Below are positions 1-7,120 of a DNA stretch of 8,138 nucleotides, piece by piece; position 1 is the first letter of the stretch; every line of letters begins with the position of its first letter. The notes under the pieces were generated by a model, which was not told the origin of the DNA, ran no database searches, and was given only the letters and a program-made list of their open reading frames with translations. The DNA comes from an uncultured Gemella sp. (lineage in GTDB: Bacteria; Bacillota; Bacilli; Staphylococcales; Gemellaceae), in the NCBI RefSeq assembly GCF_900766305.1, contig NZ_CAAFUZ010000018.1:1-8138 (forward strand), in the 5' to 3' direction. Made by a program: the position numbers and the translations under genes.

Positions 1-1087
1 TTGTTGCGCTGTCGATCGCTTGTTTTGCTGCATCTGCTTTCGCTTTTGCATCTTCCTTAGCTTTTGCTTTTTCTTCCGCTGTTAAGTCGTTATTCGCATC
101 GATCGCGTCATTTTTAGCTTTCAGCGCATCGTCTATTGCTTTCTTAGCCGCTGGTTTTGCCGCTGGCGTTGGGTTTACTGAACCTACACTTGTTGCTCCA
201 TCGTTTTTAGCTTGTTCTACCCCTGCGTTTGTTGTCGCGTTATCGATCGCTGGTTTCGCTGCGTCGGCTTTCGCTTTCGCATCAGCTTTCGCTTTTGCTT
301 TCTCTTCCGCTGTTAAGTCGTTATTCGCATCGATAGCTGCTTCTTTTGCTTTTAATGCTTCATCAACTGCATTTTTCGCATCAGTTTTCTTTTGACTTGC
401 TTGTGGATTGACACTTTCAACATCAGCAACACCTGATGTTTTAGCACTATCTACAGTTGCATCTGTTGTCGCATTGTCGATAGCTGCTTTGGCTGCCGTT
501 GCTCTTGCTTGTGCATCTGCTTTGGCTGCATTCTTCTCTTCTGTTGTTAAATCATTTCTTCCATCAAGTTGTGCTATTTTCGAATTTAGCGCATCTTCAA
601 TAGCTTTCTTAGCTGCTGGTTTCGCTACAGCCGTCGGAGTTACTGAACCTACACTCGTTGTCCCCGCCGTTTCCGCTGAGTCCACAGCTGCATTCGTTAT
701 CGCGTTATCGATTGCTGTTTTTGCTGCATTCGCTTTTGCCTGTGCATCTGCTTTGGCTGCATTCTTCTCTTCTGTTGTCAGAGTATTATTCGCATCAATT
801 GCAGCTTCCTTCTCTCTTAAAGCTGTATCGATAGCTGCTTTTGCCGTATCTTTCTTAGTTACTACCGGGTTATCATTGCTAATCGCTGTTGTTCCTGATG
901 TTTTCGCATTATCTAATGCAGCTTTTGTCGTTACCGAGTTATCATTAATCGCTGTTAAAGCTTTTGCTTTATCGGCATTAACTTTTTCGATTGCTGCTGC
1001 TTTTTCTTCTGCAGTTGCGTTTGTATTCGAATTAATTTCTGCAATTTTATTGTCTGCAGCTGTATTAATCGCATCAATTGCAGGTTG
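1..1087 (-). repeat. Tandem DUF1542-type repeats (one degenerate, three full, one partial)
   Basis: Within the surface protein gene, units begin at 1087 (degenerate, 82 residues), 841 (77), 610 (78), 376 (77) and 145 (cut by the window edge). Each reads roughly KxAIxxALxxKxxxIDxN, then LTxEEKxxAKxDAxAKA, then AAKxAIDNATT, then a GxxSVxSVNP linker. The last units are nearly identical at the DNA level: stretches of about 32 bases near 73 and 304, and about 38 bases near 510 and 741, recur 231 bases apart. This indicates recent duplication or gene conversion. The units are expected to form a helical rod holding the N-terminal modules away from the wall. Confidence 0.88.
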
Positions 1088-3274
1088 TTTATTTAAACTT
1101 ACATATTCTGATAAGGATTTTGTATCAGTTGAACCATCTTTATATGTCACAACAAGATTTCCATTAGCATCTTTTGTAATCGTAGAAATTCTTGTCGCTT
1201 GGTTATCTACAGCTTGCCCTCTCTTACTTGTAAGATTTGCATCATCATTAGTTTGAGAGTATTCAATTTTTACTTTTTCTTTAATCTTTTCAAACTCTTC
1301 TGCAGTTACATTCGCAGGATCTATAACACTTACCGTACCTTCAGGTGCTTTAATATCATATTTTTTAGTTTGGTTTTTCACTACGAATTCAACATATCCC
1401 GCTATTTTTTGACGTTCTGCAGGATTAGTAGTTGCATTAATTCTTCCGTTAAAAGGTGCACTTTCCCCATTGTTGTCATCTTTTGCAACGATAACACTTG
1501 TCCACTTTTTACCATCTCCTAAGTTAGTAGTTCCAGTCATTTTAATTGTTGCTGTTTTCTTATCTTCAGACACAGAACCTTCTCCACTAGTTACTGCACT
1601 ATCAACAATATTCCCTACTGCTAACCCAAAACTAGTTGCATTATTGTAGTTAATATCACCAGGACCACGAAGTTTTAGATCTTTAATTTTAGATTCATCC
1701 GTTGCAGTAAATGTTAGGTCTGTTTCTTCACCAGAATATATATAAATATTTCTGTTCGCTTCGTTTGAATACGGTAGATTAACAACCGGCGGAATATTTT
1801 TTTGTACAATTTCACTTACCGGTTTTGTCTTCGTAGAACCGTCTGTAAATGTAACAACAATATTATTTCCAACGATATTAACCGATTGAATAACATCCTC
1901 AGGATGTTCTACTAAAGTTCCACGTTTATCTGCAAACCTTGCATCTTCATTTGTTGTTGAATATTCTAATTGAATACTATCTTTAATTTTCTTTAAATCT
2001 TCCGCTGTTGGGTTAGTTAAACTACTTACAGAAATTTTCTCATCAGTACCCTGAGATCTTAATGCATACTTTTTCGCTTGTGATTTTAATACTAAGTAGA
2101 AATATCCTGGGTCTGCAATACTATCACCTTTTTTAAGATTCTCTCTACCTTGATCATCAACTACCTGAATATAACGAGTACCAACATTTAATGTTTGGTT
2201 TTCTTGTTTTGTGTAATCCCTATGTTTTTTTAGTATGTCATTCGGTCGACCCGTAATGACGATTTTCGCAGGATTCGCTTGACTCGCATCAGATGTTACT
2301 CCCGTTGTCTCTGCACGGTTTATTACTGTAGCTGTGAATCCAAATTCAACATCTAAGTCATTATCCGTACCTGCAACATTTGGGAATCTTTGTCTTGATC
2401 CTTTCTTAATCGTTGCATAACGAATCTTTCCTGTTTCAGAATATACCGGAATTTCTAATGAAAAGTGCTCTTCGTTATAGATATAGATTTTTTTCTCATC
2501 TGGAATAGAGAATGAGAAATCTACCTTCGGATCTTGATTGACAGCCGCACGGAATGCAGTATTCTTTGCTATCTCTTTTCCAGTACGAGGATCCTTTGCT
2601 CCTGTATTTTCAATTGAGTTAGTCTCAACTTTTTTCTCCACATTTTCAGCTTTTTTGCCTGCTGTTTCATTTGGAGTTGTAGAATCAACTACTGGAGTTT
2701 CTTTTTTCTCAACTGGTTTATTTCTTAGTTTTGAGTTAACAGAAACCACTAATTTTTGATATGCTTTAGTTAGCTCTTCTTGTGTTGTCGCACTTTCTAA
2801 AGTTGCTTTTGCTGCATTTAAGTCTGCTACTAAATTAGCTACACTTTCTTCTGTTTTGTTCGCATATGATCCACTTGAAATCTTTCCTTCGATTTCACTA
2901 ATAAAGCCTGATAGTTGTGTTTTATCTAATGTTTTAACAGTCTCTTTCGCTGTCTCTTGTTCAGTTTCTTTTACCCCTAATTTTGCAGCTACACCTGCTG
3001 CTACTTCCTCTTTTGTAGTTTCCTTGGCAACTGGATTAGCAACTACTTTTCCAGAGACTGCGCCACCTAATGTCGCACCTTCATTTTTTGAATTATCTGT
3101 TGTTGTGTTTTTTGAAACTTCTTCACTAGCTTGTGCCACTGCTCCAGCACCAAAAAAGATACTTGCACCTATTACTACTGATGCAGTACCTACTTTGAAT
3201 TTTTTAATCGAGTAAGTTTCTACTTTTGTTCCTTCTTTTGTTTTCTTTAAATATTGATTATTTTTTCCTATCAC
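1..3274 (-). CDS. YSIRK-signal, DUF1542-repeat cell-wall surface protein (C-terminus beyond window)
   Basis: An uninterrupted reading frame runs from a GTG at 3274-3272 to the left edge, giving 1091 codons with no stop. AGGAGG at 3289-3284 lies 9 bases before the GTG and fixes the start. Residues 21-36 form a YSIRK-type motif (YSIKKFKVGTASVVIG) in a signal peptide probably cut after AQA-49. Residues of about 130-200 look helical (K/A/E/L-rich). Two related beta-rich modules follow at about 261-490 and 506-726, each ending in a DGSTxTKxxSE motif. From about residue 730 comes an Ala/Lys/Asp-rich array with LTxEEKxxAK and AAKxAIDNATT signatures, typical of DUF1542 repeats in large staphylococcal and streptococcal-type adhesins. 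In that family the signal directs secretion at the septum and a C-terminal LPXTG is anchored by sortase. The LPXTG end is not in the window, so anchoring is inferred. Role is probably adhesion or a stalk; the ligand is unknown. Confidence 0.9.
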   Translation of the reverse strand, partial: MIGKNNQYLKKTKEGTKVETYSIKKFKVGTASVVIGASIFFGAGAVAQASEEVSKNTTTDNSKNEGATLGGAVSGKVVANPVAKETTKEEVAAGVAAKLGVKETEQETAKETVKTLDKTQLSGFISEIEGKISSGSYANKTEESVANLVADLNAAKATLESATTQEELTKAYQKLVVSVNSKLRNKPVEKKETPVVDSTTPNETAGKKAENVEKKVETNSIENTGAKDPRTGKEIAKNTAFRAAVNQDPKVDFSFSIPDEKKIYIYNEEHFSLEIPVYSETGKIRYATIKKGSRQRFPNVAGTDNDLDVEFGFTATVINRAETTGVTSDASQANPAKIVITGRPNDILKKHRDYTKQENQTLNVGTRYIQVVDDQGRENLKKGDSIADPGYFYLVLKSQAKKYALRSQGTDEKISVSSLTNPTAEDLKKIKDSIQLEYSTTNEDARFADKRGTLVEHPEDVIQSVNIVGNNIVVTFTDGSTKTKPVSEIVQKNIPPVVNLPYSNEANRNIYIYSGEETDLTFTATDESKIKDLKLRGPGDINYNNATSFGLAVGNIVDSAVTSGEGSVSEDKKTATIKMTGTTNLGDGKKWTSVIVAKDDNNGESAPFNGRINATTNPAERQKIAGYVEFVVKNQTKKYDIKAPEGTVSVIDPANVTAEEFEKIKEKVKIEYSQTNDDANLTSKRGQAVDNQATRISTITKDANGNLVVTYKDGSTDTKSLSEYVSLNKQPAIDAINTAADNKIAEINSNTNATAEEKAAAIEKVNADKAKALTAINDNSVTTKAALDNAKTSGTTAISNDNPVVTKKDTAKAAIDTALREKEAAIDANNTLTTEEKNAAKADAQAKANAAKTAIDNAITNAAVDSAETAGTTSVGSVTPTAVAKPAAKKAIEDALNSKIAQLDGRNDLTTEEKNAAKADAQARATAAKAAIDNATTDATVDSAKTSGVADVESVNPQASQKKTDAKNAVDEALKAKEAAIDANNDLTAEEKAKAKADAKAKADAAKPAIDNATTNAGVEQAKNDGATSVGSVNPTPAAKPAAKKAIDDALKAKNDAIDANNDLTAEEKAKAKEDAKAKADAAKQAIDSAT
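1097..2493 (-). repeat. Two-copy duplication of a ~225-residue surface-protein module
   Basis: Copy A (about 2493-1803) and copy B (about 1757-1097) share the same order of landmarks: an opening IYIYxxEE-like strand, a segment with KxQxKKYxI/L, a (P/V)TAEDxKKIK-type helix, EYSxTNxDAxxxxxRG, a NxVVTxxDGSTxTK strand and SExV at the end. The copies are diverged at protein level and not recognisable as DNA repeats. I do not recognise a named domain with confidence. The pattern resembles beta-sandwich modules common in YSIRK adhesins. Confidence 0.6.
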
Positions 3275-3830
3275 CGATGCATCCCTCCTTAAAAATTTTA
3301 TCGCTTCGACTTAACTGACTTTTTTCTTTATTTCAATGAATAATAAAACATAGAAAATATGCATTACTATCCTATTTTATAATCATTATTTCACAACTAA
3401 TATCTTATCAAGTTCCAAAACTTTTTTCAAATCATAGGTACTCATAAATAGTAGAATATATATTAAATTATAAAATATATTTTCTGTTATAAGAAAAACC
3501 AAATTACCCTTAACATTATTGCTTTATATTCTTTATCAAAAGCAACTTAAAAGAATTATAAAATTACATCTATAATAACTTCTTCACTTATTGTATTTAT
3601 AACTTTTCTCTAGGTAATTCAACCTTTTTTTACTTCTTTTTTCTTAATTTATACGAATCATATAATTCAAAAAATATTTCTCAATTATAGTTTTGTTAAA
3701 ATGATCATAATTAATCCAATATAAAATATTATAATATAGTTACATAAATTTTAGTTAAAGTATATATGTCAACTACTATTAACTCTGTAAAATTTACATA
3801 AAATAGACTTCAATTATCTATAGCAAAAAA
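3275..3830. other. AT-rich gene-free spacer
   Basis: About 550 bases between the surface protein start and the tmcAL terminator. It is very AT-rich, with stops in all frames. I see no gene, tRNA or long repeat in it. Apart from the ribosome binding site and candidate promoters of the surface protein at its left end, I find nothing recognisable. The part from about 3440 to 3820 holds no strong hairpin that I can see. Confidence 0.6.
3402..3430 (-). promoter_or_regulatory. Candidate sigma-A promoter of the surface protein gene
   Basis: On the minus strand TTGAAA (3430-3425) and TAAGAT (3407-3402) are separated by 17 bases. They match the housekeeping consensus at 5 of 6 and 4 of 6 positions. 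This would give a leader of roughly 120 bases before the GTG. A second, weaker pair (TTGTGA at 3396-3391, TAGGAT at 3374-3369, 16-base spacing) lies closer to the gene. In DNA this AT-rich either could be chance. Confidence 0.35.
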
Positions 3831-3870
3831 AGAGCTGACTCGACAAAATCATTTTTGTCAAATCAGCCCT
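3824..3870 (-). terminator. Intrinsic terminator of tmcAL
   Basis: Positions 3831-3848 and 3853-3870 pair over 18 positions around a 4-base loop, followed on the minus strand by a run of seven T (3830-3824). Three positions that would be A-C or C-A mismatches in plus-strand RNA become G-U pairs in minus-strand RNA. The structure is therefore fully paired only for the transcript leaving tmcAL, whose stop codon is 6 bases upstream. Confidence 0.9.
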
Positions 3871-3876
3871 TTAGCA

Positions 3877-5007
3877 TTAATCTATTATTTGTATATTTTC
3901 TCTAAAAATATCTTTATTACTAAATAGTATTTCATATATTCTAGCTACCTTAATATCATGTTCAAAGTTCATACTATTTTTACTATTCAGAAGTGGATGG
4001 AGAACGATTCTACCATTTCTATTAATCTCTCTAATAATAGCTGTCTTAGCCTGTTTTACAGCCAGTACTCTAAAATTATTCGTAGAGAAATTCGCCTTGT
4101 AATCTTCTTTAGTAGTGTTTGTCAGTATGTGTAGTAAAATCCTTTGAATTTTCTTATTACTATATCTTTTAGTAGCTATTAAATTTACTAAATTTCTGTA
4201 ATTTTCTGTTTTAAGCGCTACTTCATAGATTCTATTTTCTAATCCTTCACTAACATCATAAATCCTCTTAATTCCTTCTTTACCTAAAGATAAAATCTTA
4301 TATTTTAAGTACGGAAATAACTCTGATTCTGATGCTATATTTTCTTTCCTTAGATTAGTAAGCATGTCTTTCGAAAGATACTTTTCAATCTTTCTATCAT
4401 TTATATTATTTCTTATAGCTGTGGCACTAAGATGCTCTTCTTCCAACATCTCGGAGTTATTCAATCCTTGCCCCTCTCTTTTTATAGGTATCATTTGGAT
4501 ATTTAATCCCGCTTCCCTAATGGCTTTATAATAACTATACGCCAAACTAAAATTCGGATTATTATTTTCCAATCCATATAATACACTATTAATCTTAGCG
4601 TGACTAAGTCCTGTTTTTAACAATTTTCTATATTCTTCTTCGTTTGCATTTTGCTGTTTTGTGTAAATTTCTTCGAATATACTCACATCGTCATTTTCAG
4701 TTCCGAAGATTAAATGTGTAATTCCAGCACCGGATAATATCTCTATACTCTTTTTAGCAAAATCATCACCATATGCGACACTCCCAAGATAAGGTAGTGC
4801 AATGACCATGTCACAACCACTTCTAACGGCCTCTCTAGCACGAGTATAACCATCAACTATCGCAACTTCACCCCTTTGAGTGAAAAATTCACTCATTACA
4901 CAGATTACTTCTCCTTTATTTTCATCTGCTATTTTTCTTGCACATTCTATTAAATATCTATGTCCGCTATGTAACGGATTAAATTCCGCAACTATTCCAA
5001 TTCGCAT
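3877..5007 (-). CDS. tmcAL: tRNA(Met) cytidine acetate ligase TmcAL
   Basis: This 376-residue protein opens with the nucleotidyltransferase-fold signature EFNPLHSGH (residues 8-16), whose HxGH motif binds ATP in this family (formerly YlbM). Further family landmarks follow: FTQRGEVAIVDGYTRAREA, the GCDMVIALP segment, FGTEND and LSATAIRNNI. In Bacillus subtilis TmcAL uses acetate and ATP, through an acetyl-adenylate, to make N4-acetylcytidine at the wobble base C34 of elongator tRNA-Met, which secures AUG decoding. It is a cytosolic housekeeping enzyme. The length is slightly under the family's usual 390-410 residues. The segment commonly MSGNF reads MSEFF here, a mild deviation. The ATG start has a GAGGTGG ribosome binding site 4 bases upstream. 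It lies 103 bases downstream of the 5111-5713 gene on the same strand and may be partly co-transcribed with it. No clear promoter of its own was found. Confidence 0.92.
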   Translation of the reverse strand: MRIGIVAEFNPLHSGHRYLIECARKIADENKGEVICVMSEFFTQRGEVAIVDGYTRAREAVRSGCDMVIALPYLGSVAYGDDFAKKSIEILSGAGITHLIFGTENDDVSIFEEIYTKQQNANEEEYRKLLKTGLSHAKINSVLYGLENNNPNFSLAYSYYKAIREAGLNIQMIPIKREGQGLNNSEMLEEEHLSATAIRNNINDRKIEKYLSKDMLTNLRKENIASESELFPYLKYKILSLGKEGIKRIYDVSEGLENRIYEVALKTENYRNLVNLIATKRYSNKKIQRILLHILTNTTKEDYKANFSTNNFRVLAVKQAKTAIIREINRNGRIVLHPLLNSKNSMNFEHDIKVARIYEILFSNKDIFRENIQIID

Positions 5008-5053
5008 TTTTCCACCTCACTTTTTTACTGTTTTTGTATAAATATAAAAGATA

Positions 5054-5099
5054 GCGAGTTTTTCACTTAATACTTATAAATACTAAGCAATTCCCTCGC
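5054..5099 (-). terminator. Long imperfect hairpin between the small membrane protein gene and tmcAL
   Basis: On the minus strand GCGAG (5099-5095) pairs with CTCGC (5058-5054). After a symmetric 4x4 internal loop, about 12 further base pairs including four G-U pairs close on a TATA loop. Only the minus-strand RNA keeps the G-U pairs. A weak T-rich stretch (TATCTTTTATATTT) follows. It is best read as a leaky terminator of the 5111-5713 gene or a leader structure of tmcAL. The U-tract is too weak for a firm call. Confidence 0.5.
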
Positions 5100-5110
5100 C
5101 TTCTTTTTTT

Positions 5111-5713
5111 CTATTCTTTATTTTCTTCTGTAGTAGATGGATTTGATACTACTTTTTCCATATCATTATCTTCGAAAATATCTACTGTCCAACCTACTAG
5201 ACTTCCATCTTCTGCTGTGACTTTACTGATAGAGAACTGTCTCGGCTTTTTATCTTCATCAACCAATCTTCTAACTTCTTTTCTTCCGAAATCTAAAGCC
5301 TCTTTCTGAGATTTAAAGATCTTACCTGTAGTACCGACACCTTCTGAATCAGACAGTTTTTTCCCTTTATAATCTTGTGGTTTCGGTGTTTTTAAAACCT
5401 CTTCTCCGGTATCTTTAATTAGATTTTTATTCTCATTTTGTGTAACTGTATTCCCTACTGAACCAGTTTCTTTTTTCTCAACTTTTTGTTCTTCTTGTTG
5501 TTTTTCTGATTGATTATTACTATTATCAACCTTGTTTTCTTTACTATCTTTTGGCTTATCCACTTGTTCTTGTTTCTTATCATTTTGAGATGAGTCATTC
5601 TTCTGGGCTGGTTCTTCCTTACCAAAGTAACTAATCGCTAAAAAAATAATAGCCGCTATACCAAGCGAACAAATACCATAAAACAAAGTTTTAGTGAATC
5701 TAGTTTGTTTCAT
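5111..5713 (-). CDS. Small membrane-anchored protein, disordered linker plus C-terminal domain, paralogue A
   Basis: The function is not recognised. The 200-residue protein has a short positive N-terminus (MKQTRFTK), one membrane helix at about 10-30, a Lys/Glu/Gln/Asn/Ser-rich probably disordered linker at about 31-125, and a compact C-terminal domain at about 131-182. That domain contains FKSQKEALDFGRKEVRRL and a GWTVDIFED strand, followed by a polar tail. Topology is probably N-in with the domain outside. An upstream in-frame ATG at 5809 would add 32 residues. I chose 5713 because an extended -10 promoter (5745-5753) lies inside that extension and GAAGGA sits 9 bases before the 5713 ATG. 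The gene resembles its upstream neighbour at 5868-6473 in both N- and C-terminal parts. Confidence 0.75.
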   Translation of the reverse strand: MKQTRFTKTLFYGICSLGIAAIIFLAISYFGKEEPAQKNDSSQNDKKQEQVDKPKDSKENKVDNSNNQSEKQQEEQKVEKKETGSVGNTVTQNENKNLIKDTGEEVLKTPKPQDYKGKKLSDSEGVGTTGKIFKSQKEALDFGRKEVRRLVDEDKKPRQFSISKVTAEDGSLVGWTVDIFEDNDMEKVVSNPSTTEENKE

Positions 5714-5744
5714 AACCTCATATCCTTCTTCATACTTACTCTTT

Positions 5745-5753
5745 ATTATACCA
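5745..5753 (-). promoter_or_regulatory. Extended -10 promoter of the 5111-5713 gene
   Basis: Minus-strand TGGTATAAT fits the extended -10 form TGnTATAAT exactly. No good -35 is present at 17 bases, as is usual for extended -10 promoters. Transcription would start near 5738, about 25 bases before the chosen ATG at 5713. This excludes the longer reading frame from 5809 for that transcript. Confidence 0.6.
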
Positions 5754-5822
5754 CTTCTTATAATATTTTGCGAAGATTTATAAATATTTATCTCGATATT
5801 TCTTCTCAAAAATACTATATAG

Positions 5823-5860
5823 AAAAACTCATAGCACTCTTTTTCTAGAGTTCTATGAGT
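5823..5860 (-). terminator. Intrinsic terminator of the 5868-6473 gene
   Basis: ACTCATAG + ACTCT (5827-5840) pair with AGAGT + CTATGAGT (5847-5860), 13 base pairs with one internal mismatch and a 6-base loop. On the minus strand the stem is followed by a short T run (5827-5823). It lies 7 bases beyond the stop codon and separates this gene from the next promoter at 5745. Confidence 0.85.
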
Positions 5861-5867
5861 TCGACTA

Positions 5868-6473
5868 TTAACCTTCTGTAATTTTTACAACAACTTCACC
5901 TTTGTCGTTTCTACCTAATGTGTAGCTATAGTTTTTCTTATTCTCTTTTGCTAATCTGTTAATTTCTTCGTTAGCATAGTTATGTGCAGCTTCTGAATTA
6001 TTAAATGTTCCAGGGGCTGTTGCTCCACCATTTGCTTCTGTTACTTCTTTTTTATCTTCTTTATTAGCATCATTTTTTGTGTTGTTAGTATTATTACTAT
6101 TGCTACTACTATTATTACTGTTGTTAGTATTATTTTGTGTATTACTTACAGTTTTATTGGTATTACTTGATTTATTACTTTCTGATTTATTAGATGAGTT
6201 TGAAGAAGATGAGCTATCTCCATTATTAGATTCTTTATTCTCTCTATATTTTTCCTCATCACTCTTTTCTTTTGATTTAGATTTCGAGCTGTCTTTGTCT
6301 TTATCTTTACTCTTATCTTTATCACTAGATGATGTTGAAGTAGTTTCATTGTCTTTTTTCTTACTTGAACTATCTCCACCAGTAAAATAACTTATACCTA
6401 TAAATAGAGCACTACATAAAAATATAGCTAATACAATTCCCCATAACACTTTCAATAATCTATTGTCTTTCAT
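5868..6473 (-). CDS. Small membrane-anchored Ser/Asn/Lys-rich protein, paralogue B
   Basis: The function is not recognised. The protein has 201 residues: MKDNRLLK start, one membrane helix at about 8-30 ending ISYF, then a charged K/D/S-rich segment, a long Ser/Asn/Thr low-complexity segment (about 80-135), and a C-terminal domain at about 155-201 (FNNSEAAHNYANEEINRLAKE, then a GEVVVKITEG strand). There is no lipobox, so the N-terminus acts as an anchor or uncleaved signal. The linker may span the cell wall. The membrane helix end (ISYF) and the C-terminal domain pattern match the downstream gene at 5111-5713. AGGAGG lies about 8 bases before the ATG. The long leucine-rich frame on the opposite strand is a product of the Ser/Asn codon bias, not a gene. 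Confidence 0.8.
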   Translation of the reverse strand: MKDNRLLKVLWGIVLAIFLCSALFIGISYFTGGDSSSKKKDNETTSTSSSDKDKSKDKDKDSSKSKSKEKSDEEKYRENKESNNGDSSSSSNSSNKSESNKSSNTNKTVSNTQNNTNNSNNSSSNSNNTNNTKNDANKEDKKEVTEANGGATAPGTFNNSEAAHNYANEEINRLAKENKKNYSYTLGRNDKGEVVVKITEG

Positions 6474-6500
6474 TGTATTCCCCTCCTTTGTTTCTAATAT

Positions 6501-6529
6501 ATTATAATACTATTTTATGCATATTTCCA
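6501..6529 (-). promoter_or_regulatory. Sigma-A promoter of the 5868-6473 gene
   Basis: On the minus strand TGGAAA (6529-6524) and a perfect TATAAT (6506-6501) are 17 bases apart. The -35 matches 4 of 6 consensus bases. The predicted start gives a leader of about 20 bases that contains the AGGAGG site. Confidence 0.65.
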
Positions 6530-6637
6530 CTACTTTTTTATATTATAATTTATTTAAATAAAATTTAACTTAAATAATTATCTAGATATTTGTCATTTTT
6601 TTGAGAAATTCCGTCTCTTATTTTCGATATATTTAGT

Positions 6638-6653
6638 GTCAGAGGCCTAAGAC
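6638..6653. promoter_or_regulatory. Imperfect palindrome ahead of the plus-strand cassette
   Basis: GTCAGAGGCCTAAGAC is a 16-base inverted repeat with two mismatched positions per arm, centred on AGGCCT. It lies 35 bases before the first ATG of the lysis-type cassette, where an operator or leader stem could act. No convincing sigma-A promoter was found just upstream: TTGAGA at 6601 and TATATT at 6628 are 21 bases apart, which is too far. A regulator-dependent or alternative-sigma promoter is possible but unproven. Confidence 0.25.
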
Positions 6654-6687
6654 AAAAAATAAATACAAAACAAGGGAGATTTTTATT

Positions 6688-6882
6688 ATGAAAATTTTAA
6701 AAAAAGTTTTACATCTAAACTATAACGAACCTAAAGGGGAAAAACGCGTAGTTAAAAGTTATAACTTCGAAGTTGCTCCTACTGCTGAAGACACTGCTTT
6801 GAAAGAAGTCGGCGAAGAGTTAAAAATACTAATTGCTAAAAACATTGAAGATATTGTCACAAGCACAAAAGAATCACTATAA
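6688..6882 (+). CDS. DUF1659-like small protein
   Basis: A 64-residue protein with an AAGGGAG ribosome binding site 9 bases before its ATG. Its size, the central KSYNFEVAPTAEDTAL segment and its position directly before a DUF2922 gene fit the DUF1659 family, which is uncharacterised. No membrane helix or signal peptide is visible, so it is probably cytosolic. It is the first gene of a plus-strand cassette and lies 20 bases before the next. The family assignment rests on pattern and context and is moderately certain. That the gene is real is well supported by its spacing and ribosome binding site. Confidence 0.75.
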   Translation: MKILKKVLHLNYNEPKGEKRVVKSYNFEVAPTAEDTALKEVGEELKILIAKNIEDIVTSTKESL

Positions 6883-6902
6883 TTTTAGGAGGGAATTTAA
6901 TT

Positions 6903-7115
6903 ATGGAGAAAAAATTAAACATTTACTTTAATACTGATAACAAAAAAACTTATCACATCGCTTTATCATTTCCAAAAGATGATTTAAGCAAAGCTACTGT
7001 AGAGGCTGTTGCGAAAAAAATTGTTGATACAAAAGTTCTTAACAATGATAAACATACCCTTACAGGATTTAAAAAAGCTACTTATACTACTCGTGAAGTA
7101 AGCGAACTTCAATAA
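6903..7115 (+). CDS. DUF2922 domain protein
   Basis: A 70-residue protein with AGGAGGG 9 bases before the ATG. The pattern fits DUF2922: an N-terminal strand (KKLNIYFNTDNKKTYHIAL), the PKDDLSKATVEAVAKKIV helix region and a closing strand KKATYTTREVSEL. The family has no known function. In many Bacillota DUF1659, DUF2922 and YvrJ genes occur together, as here. It is probably a small soluble cytosolic protein. The gene ends just before a terminator-like hairpin that separates it from the YvrJ gene. Confidence 0.85.
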   Translation: MEKKLNIYFNTDNKKTYHIALSFPKDDLSKATVEAVAKKIVDTKVLNNDKHTLTGFKKATYTTREVSELQ

Positions 7116-7120
7116 TAGAA

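Noticed and set aside
408..1256. Long plus-strand open frame of 282 codons rich in Ala, Ser and Val
   Set aside because: It lies antisense to the DUF1542 repeats. The Ala/Lys/Asp-rich repeat codons produce an open, hydrophobic complementary frame. It has no ribosome binding site, and the minus frame is continuous with a YSIRK gene.
5714..5809. Upstream in-frame ATG that would add 32 residues to the small membrane protein
   Set aside because: The extended -10 promoter at 5745-5753 lies inside this stretch and a proper ribosome binding site precedes the ATG at 5713. The longer form would also put polar sequence before the membrane anchor.
6079..6390. Plus-strand leucine-rich frame resembling a membrane protein
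   Set aside because: It is the complement of the Ser/Asn/Asp/Lys-rich linker of the minus-strand gene. The low-complexity Leu/Ser composition follows from that, and it has no credible start site.
6621..6633. TTTTCGATATATT as a competence (cin-box-like) or SigH promoter
   Set aside because: It matches the streptococcal cin-box at only about half its positions, and no AGGA-type -35 element of SigH was found at the right distance. ComK-type AAAA-N5-TTTT pairs were not convincing either.
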